Shown: positions 1-11,375 of the stretch, piece after piece | How positions within the stretch are numbered: position 1 is the first letter of the stretch | Layout of the letters: every line of letters starts with the position of its first letter | Assembly: GCA_034509755.1 (NCBI GenBank) | Contig: CM067546.1 | Location: 29,875,876-29,939,875 of the forward strand | Direction of reading: 5' to 3' | From: Anisodus tanguticus | Lineage: Eukaryota; Streptophyta; Magnoliopsida; Solanales; Solanaceae | DNA length: 64,000 nt | Notes under the pieces: model-generated | What the model saw: only the letters and a program-made list of their open reading frames with translations | The model's database searches: none | What the model was told of the DNA's origin: nothing | Position numbers and translations under genes: made by a program

Positions 1-440
1 ATATAAACAATTAAATTTTATTGATTTGTCTTCTTACAAAAAAGGAGACAAAGCAATTTTCATATGGGAAAAACAAAAGGTCTAAAGGACTAGCTAGGTA
101 CATCGTACATTATTTCATACATGGAATTGAAATCCTATTCTTCATTTGCTTGTTGGTACACGATAATTGCACAGATTACTTGAGTTGTTTAATTAGATTT
201 AGCTAGCATGTACCGAATATTGAAAAAGAAATAAGTAAATAAAAAAACTCCTTGCTGATTTCACATGATGTCAAGTTTATTATACGAGGGTAGAAACATT
301 ATGAGTTTTACGAGTTTATATGAATTCAATATTTTTGACAGAAATGTGTGTTGTGTGTTTGAAAAGACTATAAATGTTGAATTTATTTAGTTTAATCTTG
401 GATACGTAGATGTGCTCGTAATGTTAACTCCTAAATTTGC
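1..440. other. AT-rich flank without a recognisable gene
   Basis: No open frame longer than about 60 codons, no repeat and no splice-like gene structure were recognised. It is the left flank of Copia element A1; its last five bases, TTTGC, act as the left target duplication. Confidence 0.6.
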
Positions 441-752
441 TGTTAAATATACATAGAATATACACGATATATACGTGTATATCCTATGTATATTGGTTCT
501 CAGATTCCCTCCCTTTACTGTGTATAGTAGGTAATATTTTAGTATCCTAGTTTAGGTAATATTTTAATGTAATTAGTAGTGTACACTTACCATAATATTT
601 GTATTATCGTAAGTGTATAGTTAGTATCGAAGTAGAATAAGGTTTTAGGAGTAGAATATGAATAAGATTCTCCTATTATGGAAATATGGAAATATGTAAA
701 TGTATATATACTCTTTCAATCAATGAAAATAATCAAGGAATTATTTCTTTCA
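441..752 (+). repeat. 5' LTR of A1
   Basis: Begins TGTTAAATAT and ends TTTCTTTCA directly before the primer binding site. It has a TATA-like run (GTATATATACTC) near 700 and short palindromic pieces around TACACGATATATACGTGTA near 462. It would have supplied promoter and polyadenylation signals to the element. Confidence 0.93.
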
Positions 753-764
753 TGGTATCAGAAG
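753..764 (+). other. Primer binding site of A1
   Basis: TGGTATCAGAAG follows the LTR with no spacer. The first ten bases match the complement of the initiator tRNA-Met 3' end (consensus TGGTATCAGAGC), the usual primer of plant Copia elements. Confidence 0.9.
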
Positions 765-914
765 TCTAGGTCTTAAAATCCTCTCCGAAATTCCTTCCTC
801 ATTCTCGTTCTAAGCCTTGAAAACCGAGCCTTCCTTCTCGGGTTTCAAGCCGACGATTCTTCTTTCTCCCAATTTTTTCTTCCAAATCCCTCAACCACAT
901 ATTGTTCTATCAGT

Positions 915-1996
915 ATGTCTACATCAAAGAACACGTTTCATCCTGCCTTTGCAGTTTCTAACATCAAGAATAGCATCCCTCTTGTTCTTGAAATGGAAAA
1001 CGTCTAATATGCGACGTGGGCCGAACTGTTCAAAATTCACCACGCTCGCATCAAGTCATCCATCACATAATCCCCGCGGCTCCTGAGGATACGGAGGTGC
1101 CAAAATGCGAGGATGATCCTAAGTTATGGACAACTCTTGATGCCACTGTCCTCCAGTGGATATATTCCACAATTTCTACCGACCTTTTGCAAACGATTAT
1201 TGAGCCTGATGCTACGACACAAGAGACTTGGGATAGACTACGTGATATATTCCAAGATAATCAAAATTCTAGAGCTGTTACTTTTGAGCAGGATTTCTCC
1301 CACGTCAATATGGAAGATTTCCCTAACATTTTGGCTTATTGCAAAAGATTAAAGGAATTGACGGACCAACTCTGAAATATTGGCGCGCCAATTTCGAATG
1401 ATCGTTTGGTCCTTCAAATGGTTTACGGCCTCTCCGAGGCCTATAATGGCGTTGGCACACTTCTTCGACAAAGCAATCCTCTTCCACAATTTTATCAGGC
1501 TCGTTCTATGCTTACACTTGAAGAAGCAGGCATGGAAAAAAGGGCGACTACCAGTGCTAGTCCCGTAGTCATGATGACCGAGTCCACGGTTTATCCTACC
1601 GGTTCCAACAACTCGGGCCAAAACCGTAACAACGGTGGCGGCAAAAAGGGTGGAAATAAGAAAAATAATGGCAAGAACCGCGGCGGCAACAACGGCGGCA
1701 GCCGACACAATGGTGGTGGCGGTGGTGGCCCTCGCAGTGGTCAGCAGCAGTAGCAGTAGTTCTGGGGCCCACAGTGGGTCCCTATGCAGTGGCAGTGGGC
1801 CCCACAACCACAGTTTGGGCCAAGCCATGTTTCGCCCCACTAGCAGTGGGCTGCCCAGCAGCAGTCGAGGCCCAATTCTACCTGGTCCACATACAGTCAG
1901 CCTTCTGGGCCAAGGCAGCAACCAGGGGTACTTGGGCCTCGGCCGCCGCAGGCCCATCAAGCCGCAGCACCCACGTCTACTGACATCGAAGCCGCA
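915..1996 (+). pseudogene. gag region of A1 (broken)
   Basis: The ATG at 915 opens the frame (MSTSKNTFHPA). A TAA stops it at 1005, and another stop and frameshift follow near 1065. The core capsid-like segment at about 1085-1375 contains LWTTLDATVLQWIYSTI and DIFQDNQNSRAV, the UBN2-type Copia gag pattern; it ends at a TGA near 1373. After another shift the frame resumes at 1406 and runs into a Gly/Asn/Lys-rich tail (about 1610-1740) and a Gln-rich stretch with TAG stops near 1751, 1757 and 1840. No CCHC zinc knuckle is visible; the basic Gly-rich tail probably took the nucleic-acid-binding role. The frame at the tail is the same one used by the protease, so gag and pol were one polyprotein. 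Confidence 0.85.
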
Positions 1997-3718
1997 ATGC
2001 ACACACTTGGTTTAAATCCTCTGGACCCAAATTGGTATATGGACACCGGTGCCACTACCCACATGACATCCGATTCAGGTACACTCTCGTCTTATTCCAA
2101 TTTGAGCAACCCTCGCGGCATAATTATTGGTAATAGTAATTTTATACCAATTCGTGGTTATGGTCATAAAACTTTGTCTCCCCCTCATCCACCCCTTATC
2201 TTGAAAAACACCCTACATGCCCCCAAATTGATTAAAAACTTAGTGTCTGTCCGTAAATTCACTAATGACAATTCTGTTTCTATGGAATTTGATCCATTTG
2301 GTTTCTCTGTGAAGGATTTCAAGACGGGGAGTCCTCTCATGAGGTGTGATAGTAGGGGAGATCTATATCCTATTACACCCAGTTCCGGTCCATCGAGTCA
2401 AGCCTTGCCATCAGCATTTACTACCATTTCTCCTTCCTTATGGCATGCTGTCTTGGTCATCCGGAATCGTCTATTTTATCGTCATTAGATAAAAATAATT
2501 TTATTTCATGTAAGGGTATGCGTAGTACTCCAAATTGTCAGTCTTGTTCTTTAGGAAAAATTGTTAGGTTGCCATTTGTAGACTCAAATTCTCATACTTT
2601 AATGACATTTGATATTATTCATAGCGACTTATGGACGTCTCCAATTCTTAGTTCTTTGGGTCATCGATATTATGTTCTATTTTTGGATGATTATTCTAAG
2701 TTTTTATGGACTTTTCCGATAGCGAAAAAATCTCAAGTTTTTTCCATCTTCTTAAAATTTAGAGCATTCATTAGAACCCAAATCGAAAGGGAAATAAAAA
2801 AATATTCAGTGAGATAATGGCAAAGAATATGACAATGGGGTATTTCGGGAATTCTGTGCTTATAATGGGATCAATTTTCATTTTTCTTGTTCTCATACGT
2901 CTTCACAAAATGGGAAAGCCGAACGCAAAATTCATACCATAAATAACATTGTCCGAACTTTATTGATTCATGCTTCCGTACCCCCATCTTTTTGGCATCA
3001 TGCTCTACAAATGGCTACATATCTCCTTAACATAATTCCTTCCAAAGGTTTGACATATTCCTCCCCCCTTCAAATTTTATATAATAAGACTCCTTCATAT
3101 TCACATCTTCGGGTCTTTGGGTGTTTGTGTTATCCGTTATTCCCATCCACCACAATTAACAAACTTCGGGCCCGGTCTACTCCGTGTGTGTTTTTGGATT
3201 TTCCGTCTAATTATCGTGGTTACAAATGCTTTGATTTATCCTCTAATAAAACCATCATTAATCGCCATGTCATTATTGATGAATCCCAATTTCCGTTTGC
3301 AACGGTGAGTAATCCCGTGCTTAGTTCGTATAATTTTTTGGATGATGGTATATCCCCGTATATTATTCACCATTTTTCGGACATATCCCGCACCCAAAAT
3401 TCTCCAGCGGGTCCACTGCCCGCTGGTCCTACTGGTCTGTCACAAGCTACGTTTCCAAGACGGATCCATCGGGCCAATTTAGCAATTGGGCCAGTCCAGC
3501 CCATTCGGAACCGGTCCGATTCTGCGTACGTTTACCGTGTTGGGCCGGCGAGCCCACCGCCCTTGGCCGATCCATCCCGAGCCTAGAAAATTCCCAAAAT
3601 CCACCAAATTCTTTCCCGAGTCATAGACCGGTCACTCGTAGTCAACGGGGATTTTTAAACCAAAAAGACATTTAATTTACATTCTAATGTTCTTAAATCA
3701 CCCTTACCCTGTAATTCT
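1997..3718 (+). pseudogene. protease-integrase region of A1 (broken)
   Basis: The protease keeps its catalytic triplet in WYMDTGATTHMT near 2036-2071. A one-base loss near 2450, at the LWHA..LGHP motif, shifts the frame into the zinc-binding pre-integrase segment (CQSCSLGK near 2540) and the integrase core (HSDLWTSP, FLDDYSKFLW). A second frameshift falls near 2815. The C-terminal half resumes at 2963 with FWHHALQMATYLLN and FGCLCYP, then a Pro/Gly-rich linker that ends in TAG at 3584. The integrase would have inserted element cDNA into the genome; here it is non-functional. The 3587-3718 stretch is linker with two further stops. Confidence 0.88.
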
Positions 3719-5245
3719 GTGTCTGCTTTAAATGACCCAAATTGGAAAATTGCTATGACCGATGAATATAATGCTCTTATTGATAATAAGACATGGGAGT
3801 TGGTGCCCTGTCCATCTGGTATTAATATTATTAGGTCTATGTGGATTTTTGCTCATAAGGATAATTCAAATGGTTCATTTACCCGACATAAGGCGCGGCT
3901 TGTGGGTGATGGTAAGACTCAGCAGGTTGGTGTAGACTGTGGTGAAACGTTTAGTCCGGTGGTCAAGCTGTCTACCATTCGCACTGTGCTTAGCTTGACT
4001 CTTTCGAAAGCATGGCCTATTCATCAGTTAGATGTAAAGAATGCTTTCCTACATGGTGATCTCAAGGAAACAATCTATATGCATTAGCCTTTGGAATTTA
4101 GGGATCCCAATCATCCTCATCATGTCTGTTTGTTGAAGAAGTCCTTATATGAGCTTAAGCAGTCTCCACGGGCCTGGTATACACGGTTTGTAGATTATGT
4201 TTCGACTATTGGGTTCACTCATAGCAGGTCGGATAATTCCTTCTTCATCTACCGTCGTGGTTCGTCCTTGGCATATATTCTGTTATATGTGGATGATATT
4301 ATTTTGACTGCCTCTTTCGATACCTTACGCCAGTCTATCATGACAATGCTCAGCTCTGAGTTTGCTATGAAAGACTTGGGGCCCTTGAGCTATTTTTTGG
4401 GGATTGCTGTCACTCATCATGCGGGTGTGTTGTTCTTATCTCAATGGAAGTATGCAACTGAGATCATTGAGAGGGCTGGGATGTCATCCTGTAAGTCCAC
4501 TTCCACTCCAGTTGATACTAAGCCAAAGCTTATTGCCGCGGTCGGCGTACCATACGATGATCCGACCCGCTATCGCAGTCTTGCAGGGGCCCTTAAGTAT
4601 CTTACATTTACGAGACCAGATATTACGTATGCTGTCCAGTAGGTATGTTTGTTTATGCATGATCCCAGAGTTGAGCACATGAATGCATTCAAATGCATCA
4701 TTCGATATATTTAAGGTACGCTTGACTATGTGTTGCATTTATATCATTCCTCGACGTCCACACTTGTCTCGTATACGGATGCTGATTGGGGTGGCTGTCC
4801 AGACACCAGACGGTCTACGTCTAGCTATTGTATGTTTCTTGGCAATAACTTGGTCTCATGGTCTGCAAAACGTCAGTCGACATTGTTCCGATCCAGTGCC
4901 GAGGCCGAATTTCGAGGGTAGCTAATGTGGTCTCGGAATCATGTTGGTTATGTAATTTGTTGTTGGAGATTCATTGTCCTATTCAGAAGGCAACCTTGGT
5001 ATTGCGATAATGTTAGTGTCATCTACCTTTCTGGTAATCTGGTTCAGCACCAACACACTAAACATATCGAGATTAACATTCACTTTGTTCGCGAAAAGGT
5101 TGCTCGTGGTCAGGTATGCGTCTGTCATGTCCCGTCAAGGTATCAAATTGCCGATATCTTTACAAAGGATCTTCCCTCGGTCCTTTTTAACGATTTTACG
5201 GATAGTCTCAGCGTTCGAAGACCGCCCGCTATGACTGCGGGGGTG
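3719..5245 (+). pseudogene. reverse transcriptase-RNase H region of A1 (broken)
   Basis: The reverse transcriptase starts at DPNWKIAMTDEYNAL and keeps QLDVKNAFLHGDL (first catalytic Asp) and LYVDDIILTAS (second and third Asp) near 4284. RNase H is recognisable by YTDADWGGCPDTRRSTS (about 4775-4825), SSAEAEFRG and, after a one-base loss near 4915, VREKVARGQV and ADIFTKDLP. In-frame stops lie at 4086 (TAG after YMH), 4640 (TAG), 4711 (TAA) and 4919 (TAG created by the frameshift). Several sit where a related copy has CAG. The region once copied element RNA into DNA in virus-like particles; it is dead now. Confidence 0.9.
5232..5245 (+). other. Polypurine tract of A1
   Basis: TGACTGCGGGGGTG lies directly before the 3' LTR, the expected position for second-strand priming. 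Confidence 0.8.
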
Positions 5246-5551
5246 TGTTAAATATACATAGAATATCCACGATATACATGTGTATATCCTATGCATATTG
5301 GTTCTCGGATTCCCCCCCCCTTTACCGTGTATAGTAGGTAATATTTTAGTATCCTAGTTTAGGTAATGTTGTAATGTAATTAGTAGTGTACACTTACCAT
5401 AATATTTGTATTACCATAAGTGTATAGTTAGTATCGAAGTAGAATAAGGTTTTAGTAGTAGAATAGCAATTGGATTCTCCTATTATGGAAATATGTAAAT
5501 GTATATATACTCTTTCAATCAAGGAAAATAATTAAGGAATTATTTCTTTCA
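5246..5551 (+). repeat. 3' LTR of A1
   Basis: Begins TGTTAAATAT and ends TTTCTTTCA. It differs from the 5' LTR by about fifteen to twenty substitutions plus small indels, including an expanded C run near 5310, which points to a fairly old insertion. Confidence 0.93.
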
Positions 5552-6475
5552 TTTGTTTTAATTATTTGAAGTATTAAGAGGCTTAAAACTTCTAAGTTAC
5601 CTAATTATATTCACTTCGCTTTGATAATAAAACAAGAAAATTTAGAAAAAGATTGTGTAAGTTTAGTCATTTTTCTAACTTATTCTTTACACGGATCTTA
5701 CAAAAGCATGCTTGGTAATTGGTAGACCTCTTAAGATTAAGATTAAGATTCTTTCTCCACTCTTTGATACGGCATGTCTAGTGAAGAAACGCGCCTTAAA
5801 TTGGTATATCAAAGTAAATGACATAAGCTATGTTTGACCACTTTAATGTTAAATTAAAAAACATATTGTCGCAACAATTTTAATGAATTTTTTTGGTTCA
5901 CATGATGTCTGAAGGCTTTGTTAGAGATCAACTTAGGATGTGAAATTGGAAAAGATTGATAAAACATGTTCCTGATCAATTGTTTCCCAACTCGTATTTT
6001 TCATCATGCACGGACAACAAATTTCTACTGTTTTATGTGCATTTTAATTAAAAATAATACTAGTAGATATTAAATGTCTACCAAAATGTAAGCAGGTAGG
6101 CAGTAAAAAAAAAATAGAAACCCAAACCTCCGTTTGTTTTTTCCTTCTCAGAGAGCTGACTTTTAGAATAAAAATTGGATTTAACTTCTGCACACAAAAA
6201 GAAATAATATTATCAATATATTTTAATTTATAGTAATGGTGTTCGGCCTATGCATATATTTAGTCAGTGTTGTCTCACATTTTAATACTTTTAATCATCT
6301 TTTGAGTATTAATTATAATGACTCGTGCTTAATATTATATTTTTATTGTATAGGAACAAAGCGGTGTAAAGATGAAGAGATTTGGAGCAAAATTGGATAA
6401 AAAGTGAAAAACGGGAAAAAGAAAATAAAAGAAAAAATGGAGAAAAGGAGAGGAGAAAAAGTGGGAGACACTTAT
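5552..6475. other. Unassigned AT-rich spacer
   Basis: No convincing coding structure. A purine-rich run of GAAAA and GGAGA type words at about 6365-6470 precedes the solo LTR. The last five bases, CTTAT, are the left target duplication of that LTR. Confidence 0.5.
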
Positions 6476-7346
6476 TGTTGGAAATTTACTAATGTGGGAT
6501 TGAGTTTATCCCGTCTTTAATGACTTAAATACGTGGGGCCCACATGTCGGAAACATTATTTCTTCGCACATGCCTAATCTACTAAGTGAGTAGATAATGT
6601 TAGTGCCAAGTATCGTCAAATTTCGTTAATAAATGAAAGAGATATTGGTACACAAAGTAAGGTGTTTGAGACATGAAAAGATTGAGTGTCTTTGGCCAAA
6701 AATGACAAATCTTCCTCATTGGTAGAAGATGGAGAGTTTATGATATATATAAACTCTAAGTTTGAGTAAGGGTTTGGGACCCCAAGGGGTAACCCATGTG
6801 TTTAGAAGGGAGAGGACCTAGGTGAGCTTGGGTTCGGGGCTAAGCCCCACACGCGCACCGCCGCCGCCCGGTCCAGGTTTGGGTCGTGGTCGTGGCTTCC
6901 AGAACTTTCCTTTTGGTCCCTAAAGTTTTCAAAATGTTACAACGGTTCTTGAAGACACCACTGTTCAACTGAACAGAACGTTGAAGACACCAACAGACAT
7001 AACTGCTTGCCTCCCTTTTTGCTCTTATAAATTGAACAATTCTGTTCAAATTACAGAGTACGAAATACACAAAACACACAACGCAAAACCTTCTCTTCTG
7101 TTCAGAACATACAGAGAATTAGAAACTCAAACAAGCAATCTGTTCTTATTCATTTCCTTCGCTAGAATCAACTGTATTTTCTTTGTACAGTTGATTAGTT
7201 GCTGTTTTATCTTGGGAGACTATTGCCCAATACCGTAAAAACATTTATATGAGACAATTTTGTCTTAAAGACAGAGAGTCATCTCTCGACTCAACATTTC
7301 TTTTGTTTAACCTTTCGGATACACTTTACCCCAACTTTTACCTACA
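6476..7346 (+). repeat. Solo LTR, Copia family C (copy 1)
   Basis: Begins TGTTGGAAATTTACTAATG, ends CCTACA, and is flanked on both sides by CTTAT, a perfect 5-base target duplication. The start matches the LTR of the truncated C2 element (ending at 49425), and inner words such as TGGGACCCCAAGGGGTA recur in the LTRs at 29455, 34625 and 39711. There is no internal domain, so this is the product of unequal recombination between two LTRs of one element. A TATA-like TATATATAAACTC lies near 6740. A GC-rich patch (CACCGCCGCCGCCCGG) sits near 6858. Confidence 0.9.
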
Positions 7347-7351
7347 CTTAT

Positions 7352-8811
7352 TTAATAATTAATAGTGTCTCCCCAAGTGACTACAAAATAAAAGGAAAAG
7401 AAGTGAATTTGGAATAAGACTGGAAAAGGAAGTTACGTACCTGGTTGAAGCCCGCGTCGCACGCCTGACGCGAAGAAAACAATCTCTGATTCTTTATTTG
7501 CCGTGCGCATTGCACCTGCGACGCGGGTGTGAACGCGAGCCTGTTGTTTTTTCCGGTCCTAGTTGAATTTGGTTTTTAAAAGTTCAGGTATTTTGGTATC
7601 CTATAAATTCACATGTTGCATGATTTTACATTACTTGGGGATTACTTTTGACCTGGAGTTCAGAACTTTGGACCTAAAGAGAGTTTGGAGCCTCCGTGGA
7701 GGCCGGAGTTACAAGGTTTTACCTTTTCTTCTCTGTAATACTTGTTTTATATTTTTATTCGGATGATTTGTTTTTTTTCCTCCATGTCTACGTGGAGCCA
7801 AACTATTTAGTTCTAGAGTTTTGACGCTATCAAGAAAGTTGACGTTTGATTATCGTTTATTATCTATTGAATTTTTATTATTGGGTTGCTTATTTATTCT
7901 TGAGCTTAATTGTTTGATTAATTGATGAATTAGTTGAGCACTATCTGTGGTGCATGAGTTGGACTTGAAAGATCACATACGTAATAAGAATAAATAGAGT
8001 TTGTTCGTATTTATACGTTTCGCTACTGAGAATAGAAATATACCCTTTAGCCCTACTTAGTTGGATACGAAATTTTAAATGCGTTTTTGTTACCTCTGAC
8101 GATCATAGAAATATAGATGTTATAGTAGCATCTACAGGCTTGTGAGTAGTCTGAAAGGATATCATAAAGTTAACATCAACTTGTCAACTAGTAACCCAAG
8201 AAATAAAATAGGTATAACAATTGGAAGACTATAACTGGATTGTTACTGGTCATACCCTAGATCTATCTCTTCTCTGATAAAAATCCAATCTTTCTTGGTT
8301 AAAGTTCATTATTTATTTTATTTTATTTTTAGTTAGTTTATAAATATAACTTTGGATTTTATTTCTTTTTTAGAAAATTAGCATTAGTTTAATTTAGTAA
8401 ATAGTTAATTACAATTTTCTATGTGTACGATATCTGAACTTTAAATCCAATATTACTTGTACGACCACGTATATTTGTGTGTGCGTTTGGAAGCAACAAG
8501 TAACAAATAATATATCTTAATTTCAAACTTGGTAATACTATTTTAATGATGATAGTTGTATTAATTTTTAAAATTACTGAATAGTGTAATTATTTTTACA
8601 TTATTAGTGCATAAAAGTTAAATTGTTTTATCGTTGGAAAGCAGGATGAAGAAATAAATAATAAGAGGAAAAGAGATTTCATTTGGTCCCCCTTTTTACG
8701 TCAGGAAATATCCAAGATTAATAATAATGTATACAATTAAATTGGAAGACAAGTAAATTGCCCTTTGACTAGTACTGTTATTATTCAATTAATTAAAACA
8801 CACAACCTCCT
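7352..8811 (+). other. Probable Gypsy-type LTR relic, then unassigned spacer
   Basis: From about 7430 to 8300 the sequence has the texture of long Gypsy LTRs of plants: a GC-rich patch (GACGCGAAG, CTGCGACGCGGGTG) near 7450-7540, then a T-rich 3' end with phrases such as GGAGCCTCCGTGGAGGC and TTGAGCTTAATTGTTTGATT. I recall these phrases from plant Gypsy LTRs but cannot align them here. No target duplication, primer site or coding domain was found. The part from about 8300 to 8811 is AT-rich and unassigned. Confidence 0.3.
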
Positions 8812-9049
8812 TGAACAAATATAATCTCTTGATTATTTTCATTAATGAAGAGGTTTATATATACAAATATACAATTCCTAAATATGGAAAATAACTACCT
8901 TTTCATACTATAATTCTAATAGCTTTTTTCTAATACAAGACTAATACCATAATTACACTTTGTACAAGGATTCTACAAATATGGTAAAATAATATACAAC
9001 AACCGACATATGATATACACGGTTTGTCCATGTATATCGTCCTTTATCA
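8812..9049 (-). repeat. 3' LTR of A2
   Basis: On the minus strand it begins TGATAAAGGACGATATACAT and ends next to CTCCT. It is shorter than the A1 LTR but has the same style of end and the same polypurine context (CTGTGGGGGTG) just inside the element. Confidence 0.88.
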
Positions 9050-9814
9050 CACCCCCACAGTCATAGCGGGCGGTTGTCGTACGCTGAGACTGTCCCTAAA
9101 ATCTTCAAACAGAAACAAGGGAAGACCCTTAGTAAAGATGTCAGCAATTTGGTACCTTGAAGGGACATGCAAGACACGTACTTGTCCACGAGCTACCTTT
9201 TTGAGAACAAAGTGAATATCCATCTCGATATGTTTAGTGCGCTGATGTTGGACCGGATTCCCAGAGAGATAGACATCACTAACATTATCACAATAGACCA
9301 ATGTAGCTTTCTGAATAAGAAAGTGAAGCTCTAATAAAAGATTTCGCAGCCAACATGACTCGGATAGGCCTGCAACCATCTGAAGAACAAGACGATCATT
9401 GGTGACGGGCGCACCAAAATTTTTGAGTTGATCCGCCAATTCTTTCAGCCTTTTACAATAGGCTAAGACATTCGAAAAATATTCCATGTTGACATGGGAA
9501 AATTCCTGCTCAATAGTGATAGCACGGGAATTTTTATTATCTTGGAAAATATCACGCACTCTATTCCAAGTTTTCATCGCCGTGGCGTCGGGTTTAATAA
9601 TCGTCTGCAAGAGGTCTGTAGAGATAGTGGAATAAATCCACCGGAGAACGGTAACATCAAGGGTTGTCCATAACGCAAGGTCATCCTTGGGGGTAGGCAC
9701 CTTCTCATTGTCTGTTACCGAGGATGATGTGATGAAGGACTTGATGCGAGCGTGCGTGAACCTTAAATAGTTCCACCCATGTCGCGTATAGGATGTTTTC
9801 AATCTCAAGACCAA
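9047..9814 (-). CDS. Gag-RNase H fusion reading frame of A2
   Basis: An uninterrupted 255-codon frame. Residues of about 20-150 are Copia gag (ALWTTLDVTVLRWIYSTIS, DIFQDNKNSRAI, YCKRLKELADQL). At about residue 160 the sequence switches to the C-terminal part of RNase H (CWLRNLLLELHF, VYCDNVSDVYLS, RTKHIEMDIHFV, ADIFTKGLP) and stops next to the polypurine tract. The true gag ATG is probably at 9881, with a one-base insertion near 9757 separating it from this frame. The RNase H part lacks the first catalytic block (TDADW), so enzyme activity is not expected. The gag half might still assemble, but that is speculation. Confidence 0.75.
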   Translation of the reverse strand: MVLRLKTSYTRHGWNYLRFTHARIKSFITSSSVTDNEKVPTPKDDLALWTTLDVTVLRWIYSTISTDLLQTIIKPDATAMKTWNRVRDIFQDNKNSRAITIEQEFSHVNMEYFSNVLAYCKRLKELADQLKNFGAPVTNDRLVLQMVAGLSESCWLRNLLLELHFLIQKATLVYCDNVSDVYLSGNPVQHQRTKHIEMDIHFVLKKVARGQVRVLHVPSRYQIADIFTKGLPLFLFEDFRDSLSVRQPPAMTVGV

Positions 9815-10009
9815 TAGGGATATGGTTCTTGATGTTGGAGACTATAAGGGCAGGATGAAACGTGTTATTTGAGGTAGACATAATGAAAGAACAAGAGGAG
9901 AATTAGGGATTCGGAGAGAAAAAAATTGGGAAGAAAAATTGAAGGGTGGCCGTCGGTCAGAGAGGGCTGCGGAATTGCTGGGAGAAGGAAAATATTTGCC
10001 CTAGATTTA

Positions 10010-10017
10010 TGATACCA
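10010..10017 (-). other. Primer binding site of A2
   Basis: Read on the minus strand it is TGGTATCA, directly after the LTR; the match to initiator tRNA-Met decays after eight bases. Confidence 0.75.
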
Positions 10018-10261
10018 TGAACGAATATAATCCCTTGATTATTTTCATTAATGAAGAGGTCTATATATACAAATATACAATTCCTTATTATGGAAAATAA
10101 CTCTACATTTCCCTTCTATAATTCTAATAGTTTTTTCTAATATAAGACTAATACTATAATTACACTTTGTACAAGGATTCTACAAATATGATAAAATAAT
10201 ATACAATAACCGACATATGATATATCATCTTTTATTTGTCCGTGTATATCATCTTTTATCA
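10018..10261 (-). repeat. 5' LTR of A2
   Basis: Runs from the primer site to the target duplication CTCCT. It is very similar to the 3' LTR over its whole length, with a few substitutions and a small indel. Confidence 0.88.
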
Positions 10262-10266
10262 CTCCT

Positions 10267-11375
10267 AATCTTATCTCTTTACTCTTTTTAATTGAAACAT
10301 ACAAAATAATGGAACCATGCATGTAAATAATTTCGTTGCGCAGAGAAACAACTTTTTTGTTTTCCAGAAACAAAATCTAGCAAAATTAATTTTTCAAAAC
10401 AAAATCTAGACACACATCGTATATGTTTCGAAACCAAAACTAATCCAAAATGAAACAATTCAAACCTAAACTATATATGTTAAGTTGAACATGCAGAACT
10501 TTTGCAAAGGGACGACGCATTCGCACGTTTTACACTGTAATACGTTGGCTTTTTATTGCATCTACATTTGTTGTCTAACGAATTAATAGAAATCTATGCA
10601 TGATGCTTTAAAAGAAAAGAAAATCTCTGTGAAGGTTTTGATAGCTACATTTTGTCATTTTACTACCAAGGATTGTCATTTTAAATAATCCAGACAAGTA
10701 GCGCTTTCCCCTTTAATGACCATTACGAAAGCTGAATACGGATATATCAAGGTACTAAAGCGGGAACTGGACACTGGATAAGAATTATTTAAAAAATAAA
10801 AAAGTTCACAAAATTTACCGGAGAGGTAAAAATCTTCGAAGTCTTTTTTTTTTTTGGTTTCATTTTATTGTTTGCACCACCTTCAATTCAAGTTGGCCGT
10901 TTGTTTTCATACGATATGTTGGATATCATGTCAATTTTCGCAATAAATAATGGCAGCTACACATACAACAAGTTTGCTTCTTTGTTCAATTATTTACTCG
11001 AAGACTTATTGTACTAATTCTGAGAACGTCTGGCCAAGCTAGCCAGAAAGGAAAAAATAAAAGTAGTACTACTTCACTAATAATGGATAGTGTTTGGTAT
11101 ATATGGACCCTTGAAATGATATGTAGTGGGATATTGACAGCAGCCAGTAGGTAGTAATGTTTTGATGCAACAAAAAGACCTGCAGGGAAATTAAAGTGTT
11201 AAAGCTTGAAATAGCATTGAAGGTTTTCTGAAAATTAACACAGGCAGTCCAGTGACAAGTGCCTCTCTGAAATTAAATTAAATTAGTCTTCTAAACATAG
11301 CATTGAAGGTTTTCTGAAAATTTAATTTCCTATTGCTTTCGTTCTTTTTCTTTTCTGTTAAGTAACCACGTTTTC
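10267..11375. other. Unassigned spacer with a short direct repeat
   Basis: No gene seen. A direct repeat containing ATAGCATTGAAGGTTTTCTG occurs at 11211-11236 and again at 11297-11322, about 60 bases apart, either a local duplication or the footprint of a lost insertion. Confidence 0.5.

Larger units (their letters stand above)
441..5551 (+). mobile_element. Copia LTR retrotransposon A1, full length, inactivated
   Basis: A complete Ty1/Copia element in plus orientation. Its LTRs (312 and 306 bases) start TGTTAAATAT, end TTTCTTTCA and agree at roughly 94% by eye. Flanks TTTGC and TTTGT form a 5-base target duplication with one mismatch. Domain order is gag, protease, integrase, reverse transcriptase, RNase H, the Copia order. 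The gag-pol frame was originally continuous (the gag frame runs straight into the protease frame) but now has many stops and frameshifts, so no polyprotein can be made. Motifs such as the LYVDDIILTAS form of the polymerase box suggest the Ale/Retrofit group; that lineage call is inference. Relatives in the window are 8812-10261 and 42206-46380. Confidence 0.95.
8812..10261 (-). mobile_element. A2: miniature internally deleted Copia element
   Basis: A 1450-base element in minus orientation with two near-identical short LTRs (238 and 244 bases) and a perfect target duplication CTCCT (8807-8811 and 10262-10266). It keeps the family A primer site (TGGTATCA at 10010-10017, read on the minus strand), the gag start and the RNase H end. 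Protease, integrase and reverse transcriptase are missing. The deletion joins the gag motif GLSES to the RNase H motif ESCWLRNLLLEL. With intact ends and a clean duplication it was probably inserted in this reduced form, using proteins from full-length relatives; the alternative is deletion after insertion. Confidence 0.92.

Noticed and set aside
1349..2002. A 217-codon minus-strand open frame rich in Arg, Leu and Ala
   Set aside because: It lies antisense to the gag tail of A1 and arises from the GC-rich Gly/Gln codons; it has no domain.
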